A stretch of DNA of 8,673 nt, from NCBI GenBank assembly GCA_002394525.1, contig DGUF01000272.1, forward strand, positions 19,056 to 27,728. Direction: 5' to 3'. The notes beneath the pieces are model-generated. The model searched no databases and was not told the DNA's origin. It saw nothing but the letters and a program-made list of their open reading frames with translations. Source of the DNA: Lachnospiraceae bacterium UBA4317 (GTDB lineage: Bacteria; Bacillota_A; Clostridia; Lachnospirales; Lachnospiraceae). The position numbers were made by a program, and so were the translations under genes. Below are positions 6,086 to 8,673 of this stretch, in pieces (the stretch's first letter is position 1; every line of letters starts with the position of its first letter).

Positions 6086-6160
6086 GCTGTGAGCAGAATT
6101 CAAAAGCGTCAGCCGGTATGCCGCCCCGTCTCGGTGTGAGCAGAACTTAAAAGAGTCAGC
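6045..6160 (-). repeat. Three 23-nt direct repeats at 46-47-nt spacing after QueT
   Basis: Copies at 6045-6067, 6091-6113 and 6138-6160 follow the pattern GAGNRGAAYTYAAAAG followed by MGTCAGC. The offsets are 46 and 47 nt. The last copy touches the QueT stop codon at 6161-6163, so on the transcribed strand the array begins directly after the gene. The spacers are unrelated except that two of them form the arms of the 20-bp inverted repeat. Confidence 0.9.
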
Positions 6161-6715
6161 CTATACGTCCCTCCGACTCACTGCCTCTCCCACAGATTCA
6201 TACGGCTCTCCGAAGAGATACTTCCGGAAGGGAAGGAGGGCGGACAGCAGGACCTGTCCCAGGATCAGGCAGGAGATGACCTCGCCCGCTCCGACGGTCA
6301 GGACAAAATAGGGAATGCCGCCCGGGATGTGGTAGGCATAGCTCAGGACAAAGGGAATGATCAGGGCATTGGTTATGATGGGCGGGATGGAGACCAGCCA
6401 GCGGTTTTTGCGAAGGGCATAGCCGGCCACGACACCCAGGAAGGTCGCCAGGGTGCCGAAAATAATATCCATCATGACACAGCCGGTGATGATATTGCTG
6501 ATCAGGCATCCGATGGTCAGGCCCGGGACAGCGGCAGGCGTAAAATAAGTGAGGACGACCATAGCCTCGGAGAAGCGGACCTGGATGGCGCCGCTGGCCA
6601 GCCCGAAGCCGGATGCCATAATGGTCAGGACTGTGTAGAGGGCGGCGATGATCGCGGCCCGGGTCAGAAAGGCCGGAGTTGCCATGGCCAGACTGAATGA
6701 ATATTTCTTTTTCAT
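6161..6715 (-). CDS. queT: QueT-family queuosine-precursor transporter (ECF S-component)
   Basis: This is a 184-residue integral membrane protein with about five or six hydrophobic segments. It matches the QueT family (PF06177, COG4708), substrate-binding S-components of ECF transporters that import a queuosine precursor such as preQ1 for tRNA modification. Signatures are IQVRFSEAMVVL (44-55), YFTPAAVPGLTIGCLISN (57-74) and MDIIFGTLAT (82-91). S-components need a shared EcfA/EcfT module, which is not in this window. The ATG at 6715 has GGGAGG 4 nt upstream; an in-frame GTG four codons earlier is less likely. It follows the lysozyme gene on the same strand after a 111-nt gap filled mostly by a tandem repeat. 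I see no promoter, terminator or preQ1 aptamer in that gap, so co-transcription with the lysozyme is inferred. Confidence 0.88.
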   Translation of the reverse strand: MKKKYSFSLAMATPAFLTRAAIIAALYTVLTIMASGFGLASGAIQVRFSEAMVVLTYFTPAAVPGLTIGCLISNIITGCVMMDIIFGTLATFLGVVAGYALRKNRWLVSIPPIITNALIIPFVLSYAYHIPGGIPYFVLTVGAGEVISCLILGQVLLSALLPFRKYLFGEPYESVGEAVSRRDV

Positions 6716-6731
6716 ATGTCCTCCCACTGTC

Positions 6732-6845
6732 TTATTTGAGCAGCAAACCCTTATTTAAAAAGCGAACCCTTATTTAAGCAGCGAGACTTTATTTAAGCAG
6801 CGAGCCTTTATTTGAGCAGTGAGCCTTTATTTGAGCAGCGAGCCT
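6732..6845 (-). repeat. Six-unit 19-nt tandem repeat copying the end of the lysozyme gene
   Basis: Units of the form TTATTTGAGCAGCGAGCCT lie head to tail with exact 19-nt spacing at 6732, 6751, 6770, 6789, 6808 and 6827. The unit at 6827-6845 is the coding end of the lysozyme (residues GSLLK and the TAA stop); the other five lie downstream of it on the transcribed strand. Each unit carries TAA, which moves to a new frame with each copy. Units nearest the gene are most alike and those nearest QueT the most changed. Confidence 0.96.
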
Positions 6846-8167
6846 TTCAGCAGCAGGTCGCAGTCGACGTTGCCGCTGATGCCGGGGATCCTGCCCCTGG
6901 AGGAGAACTGCCAGACGTCATATTTGGTCGGGGCCGTCATGGAATTGGCCCTGGACCAGATGTTGTCGGCATAGGAGTTGGTTCCCCAGTAGGCGTGCCA
7001 GGTCGAGAAGCGGGTGAGCTTCGAAGGCGTGTAGTAGCTGTTGAGGTAGTGGAGATTAAAGTAGTAGCCTGCCCGGCGGCCGCCCCTGGTAATCGTGTTG
7101 CAGAAGTCGTAGGTCATGTTAGTGATCTCGTTCCGCCCCGGATAAGCGCCGCGCTTGTTGGCCTTCTTCATGGAGTCATATTCCCAGTCAAAGTAGACAG
7201 GGAGGTTGAGGCTGTATTTTCTGATGACGCGGAGGCAGAATTTGGCCTCTGTGACCGCCATGCTCCTCGTGTAGGCGTAGCTGAACCAGTAGATACCCAC
7301 CTTCAGGCCGGCAGCCTTTGCCTTTTTGATGTTGGAGTAAAAATATTTGTCGATATTGGAGCTGTTGTGGCCCGCCCGGATGATCACGGCCTTGACGCCC
7401 GAGGCCTTCACCTTCTTGAAATCGATATTGCCCTGGTGCTCCGAGACATCGATCATGTGGGTGTATCTGGCCGAATTGGACAGGCTGCCGACCATCCGCC
7501 CGCTGGAATCGAAGCGGTAGGTCATGTTGCCGATCTTCTGGACACCGGTCAGGAGAGCCCCGTAGTGGCCCTTTTTGTTGCAGCTGGCATAGTAGCGGCT
7601 GCCGGACACGGTGAACCAGCCGGTGACCATGTGATATTTGGAATTAAAATAATAGCGCCTGGATCCGACCTTGCGGAAACCCTTAGAGACCACGCCGGCA
7701 TAAGGCCTGGAGGAAGGATTCAGGTAATAGAAATATTTTCCGATCTTTACGATGCCGGTCAGGATCTGGCCCTTTCCCTTGTAGCCGAGTCTGGTGCTGG
7801 CATAGTAGCGCTTTGTCCCCACCTTAAAGAAGCCGGTCTTGAGATTGCCGCTCTTATCAAAGTAGTAGAGCCGGTTGCGGTATTTTACAAAGCCTGTCTT
7901 GTATTTTCCCCTGGAGTCCTTCAGCCGCAGGTTGTTTCCGACCTTGGTCCAGGTCAAAGAGGCTGCGTTCACAGAGAGTGTGGTATCCGTCCTGTTGGTA
8001 TTGAGTCCGCTGCGGTCGTTCTCTGCGTTTTTCTCCTGCACGAGTCCTGCTGACAGAGATTCCTGCAGATCCGTGCGCACTGCTGCGAACGCATGGATCC
8101 CGGTTGTACCTGTCAGAAGCGTGCACAGTAAAAACACAGAGAGCAGCTTCGTGAACTGTTTTTGCAT
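6827..8167 (-). CDS. Secreted GH25 lysozyme (N-acetylmuramidase) with cell-wall-binding repeats
   Basis: This 446-residue exported protein probably cleaves the MurNAc-GlcNAc bond of peptidoglycan. Residues 1-29 form a signal peptide (positive QKQFTK, a hydrophobic core, then HAFA before the likely cleavage site). A linker rich in polar residues follows (30-70). About six wall-binding repeats of 20-26 residues lie at about 75-230, each with a TGF/TGI/TGW motif and a YY or YYF motif, as in choline/glucan-binding-type repeats. The GH25 domain covers about 236-440: MIDVSEHQG with D240, RAGH (264-267), YFDWEYD with the catalytic pair D327 and E329, and GNVDCDL (432-438). Domain order (binding repeats before the enzyme) is common for secreted clostridial lysozymes. 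The ATG at 8167 has GGAGG 4 nt upstream. The promoter at 8247-8275 gives a leader of about 70 nt. It may act in wall turnover or against other bacteria; no phage genes are nearby. Confidence 0.93.
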   Translation of the reverse strand: MQKQFTKLLSVFLLCTLLTGTTGIHAFAAVRTDLQESLSAGLVQEKNAENDRSGLNTNRTDTTLSVNAASLTWTKVGNNLRLKDSRGKYKTGFVKYRNRLYYFDKSGNLKTGFFKVGTKRYYASTRLGYKGKGQILTGIVKIGKYFYYLNPSSRPYAGVVSKGFRKVGSRRYYFNSKYHMVTGWFTVSGSRYYASCNKKGHYGALLTGVQKIGNMTYRFDSSGRMVGSLSNSARYTHMIDVSEHQGNIDFKKVKASGVKAVIIRAGHNSSNIDKYFYSNIKKAKAAGLKVGIYWFSYAYTRSMAVTEAKFCLRVIRKYSLNLPVYFDWEYDSMKKANKRGAYPGRNEITNMTYDFCNTITRGGRRAGYYFNLHYLNSYYTPSKLTRFSTWHAYWGTNSYADNIWSRANSMTAPTKYDVWQFSSRGRIPGISGNVDCDLLLKGSLLK

Positions 8168-8246
8168 ACACCCTCCAAAGCATTAAAATGATAGATAATA
8201 AAAGATAAATAGTTCGGTTGTGGGAAAGTTAGTAGATCAATGAGTC

Positions 8247-8275
8247 AGTATATAGGAAAAAGAAGGATATGTCCA
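8247..8275 (-). promoter_or_regulatory. Promoter of the lysozyme-queT unit
   Basis: On the minus strand TGGACA (8275-8270), a 17-nt spacer and TATACT (8252-8247) form a good sigma-A promoter, with transcription expected near 8240. The surrounding 8181-8290 is much richer in A and T than the flanks. TGAGTCA (8241-8247) overlaps the edge of the -10. Confidence 0.62.
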
Positions 8276-8287
8276 TTAATTATTTAT

Positions 8288-8527
8288 AATCGCCCCGCTC
8301 ACCCCTCCGGGGATCGCGTGTCTTTTTTGCTCATACTCGTGGCCCGGTCAAATGCCCGTGGCCGTCTGCGTGCGGGCACGCGCCGTGGGAGCCGGGTCAG
8401 GGTCGTAAAAGCCGGAGCGCTCCGTGCGGCTCAGGCCGCACTCCCGCGCTCCTGCCACGAGTATTCGCAAATCGCCCCGCTCACCCCTCCGGGGATCGCG
8501 TGTCTTCTTTGCTCATACTCGTGGCCC
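8288..8527. repeat. 58-nt direct repeat (two copies, one mismatch) within a palindrome-rich region
   Basis: Positions 8288-8345 and 8470-8527 match at 57 of 58 bases, 182 nt apart. Weaker similarity continues beyond each copy to a GGGAGC motif (near 8387 and 8585), so the full unit is about 100-120 nt. Copy 1 stops abruptly at the AT-rich lysozyme promoter region. On the minus strand each copy reads as an 11-codon frame starting MSK and ending SPEG before TGA, but no ribosome binding site precedes it. The stretch 8346-8469 between copies holds palindromes: GCGTGC-GG-GCACGC (8368-8381), CGGAGCGCTCCG (8413-8424) and GTGCGGC-TCAG-GCCGCAC (8424-8441). I judge the region non-coding. Confidence 0.92.
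8454..8525 (-). other. 72-nt imperfect palindrome, candidate structured RNA or REP-like element
   Basis: GCCACGAGTAT (8454-8464) and ATACTCGTGGC (8515-8525) pair over 11 bp. After a two-base mismatch the pairing continues with five more base pairs (GCAAA with TTTGC), giving 18 aligned positions. On the minus-strand RNA the mismatch is a tandem GA opposite GA, which in RNA forms stable sheared pairs. The apical part is GC-rich and can form a CCCC-GGA-GGGG hairpin. The first 58-nt copy has only one arm, so it is a truncated version. It could be a mobile REP/MITE-like repeat or a processed RNA. Confidence 0.55.
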
Positions 8528-8546
8528 CGCGCTATGTCCGCGCAAC

Positions 8547-8581
8547 CGGATGTACGGGTACATCCGTCTGTGCGGCCGCAC
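8547..8581. repeat. Two adjacent palindromes near the tRNA gene
   Basis: CGGATGTAC-GG-GTACATCCG (8547-8566) is a perfect 9-bp inverted repeat with a two-base centre. GTGCGGCCGCAC (8570-8581) is a perfect 12-bp palindrome. Their order and GG centre mirror the palindrome at 8368-8381 in the first repeat unit. Beyond them, seven A on the + strand (8600-8606) give a T run on the minus strand that could serve as the tRNA transcript's stop, although no strong stem directly precedes it. Confidence 0.8.
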
Positions 8582-8649
8582 CGCGGGAGCTTTTACGGTA
8601 AAAAAAGAACACCAGCCCCGGAATAAAATCCTCAGAACTGATGCTCTCG

Positions 8650-8673
8650 TGCGCCGTCAGGGACTCGAACCCT
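8650..8673 (-). tRNA. 3' end of a tRNA gene, cut by the window edge
   Basis: On the minus strand the sequence starts AGGG-TTCGAGT-CCCT, a T-arm with the conserved TTCGA loop. It is followed by one base that would complete the T stem, the 7-nt acceptor half ACGGCGC (8657-8651) and discriminator A (8650). No CCA is encoded, as is common in Firmicutes. The anticodon lies outside the window, so the amino acid cannot be named. Confidence 0.72.

Noticed and set aside
6716..6826. preQ1 riboswitch upstream of queT
   Set aside because: The gap is almost entirely the 19-nt array; none of the conserved aptamer segments of the known preQ1 classes is recognisable.
6812..8053. 413-codon + strand open frame opposite the lysozyme
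   Set aside because: The minus strand encodes an unmistakable GH25 protein with signal peptide; the + strand frame is a shadow with no family features and starts in the tandem repeat.
8288..8527. CRISPR array or repeated mini-protein
   Set aside because: There are only two repeat copies with a 124-nt structured spacer and no cas gene. The 11-codon minus-strand frame in each copy lacks a ribosome binding site.
8240..8626. 128-codon + strand frame at the right end
   Set aside because: It runs through a duplicated palindromic region, has no ribosome binding site, and translates the two copies of the 58-nt repeat in different frames, as expected for non-coding DNA.

Overview
The window looks like chromosomal DNA of a fairly GC-rich anaerobic Firmicute (class Clostridia, plausibly Lachnospiraceae). 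The evidence is the gene families present: a CmpB-type membrane protein, a QueT S-component, a secreted GH25 lysozyme with cell-wall-binding repeats, and archaeal/clostridial-type two-subunit isopropylmalate dehydratase relatives. Strong GGAGG ribosome binding sites also fit. The genus cannot be fixed from this sequence alone.

Layout. A CmpB-like membrane protein with a long coiled-coil tail is encoded on the + strand (284-1333). It converges on a four-gene minus-strand operon (5372 down to 1519), and a strong bidirectional terminator (1472-1506) separates them. The operon encodes two complete aconitase-superfamily hydro-lyases in the order small-large-small-large. Each pair has its own substrate-loop sequence (YLLF and YLAL). 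A promoter with an extended -10, followed by a palindrome, lies upstream of the operon. Next comes a 467-nt gap holding competing hairpins and a good + strand promoter, which serves a 29-codon hydrophobic micro-ORF (5840-5929). After that lie a family of repeats and a perfect 20-bp stem-loop. Two minus-strand genes follow: the GH25 lysozyme (8167-6827) and then QueT (6715-6161). The right end (8288-8606) is a palindrome-rich, non-coding repeat region. It contains a 72-nt element that can fold into an 18-position stem, and it abuts the 3' end of a minus-strand tRNA gene cut by the window edge.

How the parts relate. The two hydro-lyase pairs probably work in one pathway on related 2- or 3-hydroxy acids with a non-polar substituent (2-isopropylmalate, citramalate/citraconate or a dimethylmalate type). 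No leuA, leuB or regulator is present to identify the pathway. QueT (queuosine-precursor uptake) probably depends on readthrough from the lysozyme promoter. No preQ1 riboswitch is visible upstream of it.

The most unusual signal is not a gene. Five separate genes (CmpB, the second large subunit, the 29-aa ORF, QueT and the lysozyme) are each followed at once by tandem or direct repeats. In at least three of them the repeat copies the gene's own last codons plus its stop codon. Two unrelated arrays use exactly a 19-nt period, so the repeated stop codon moves through all three frames.
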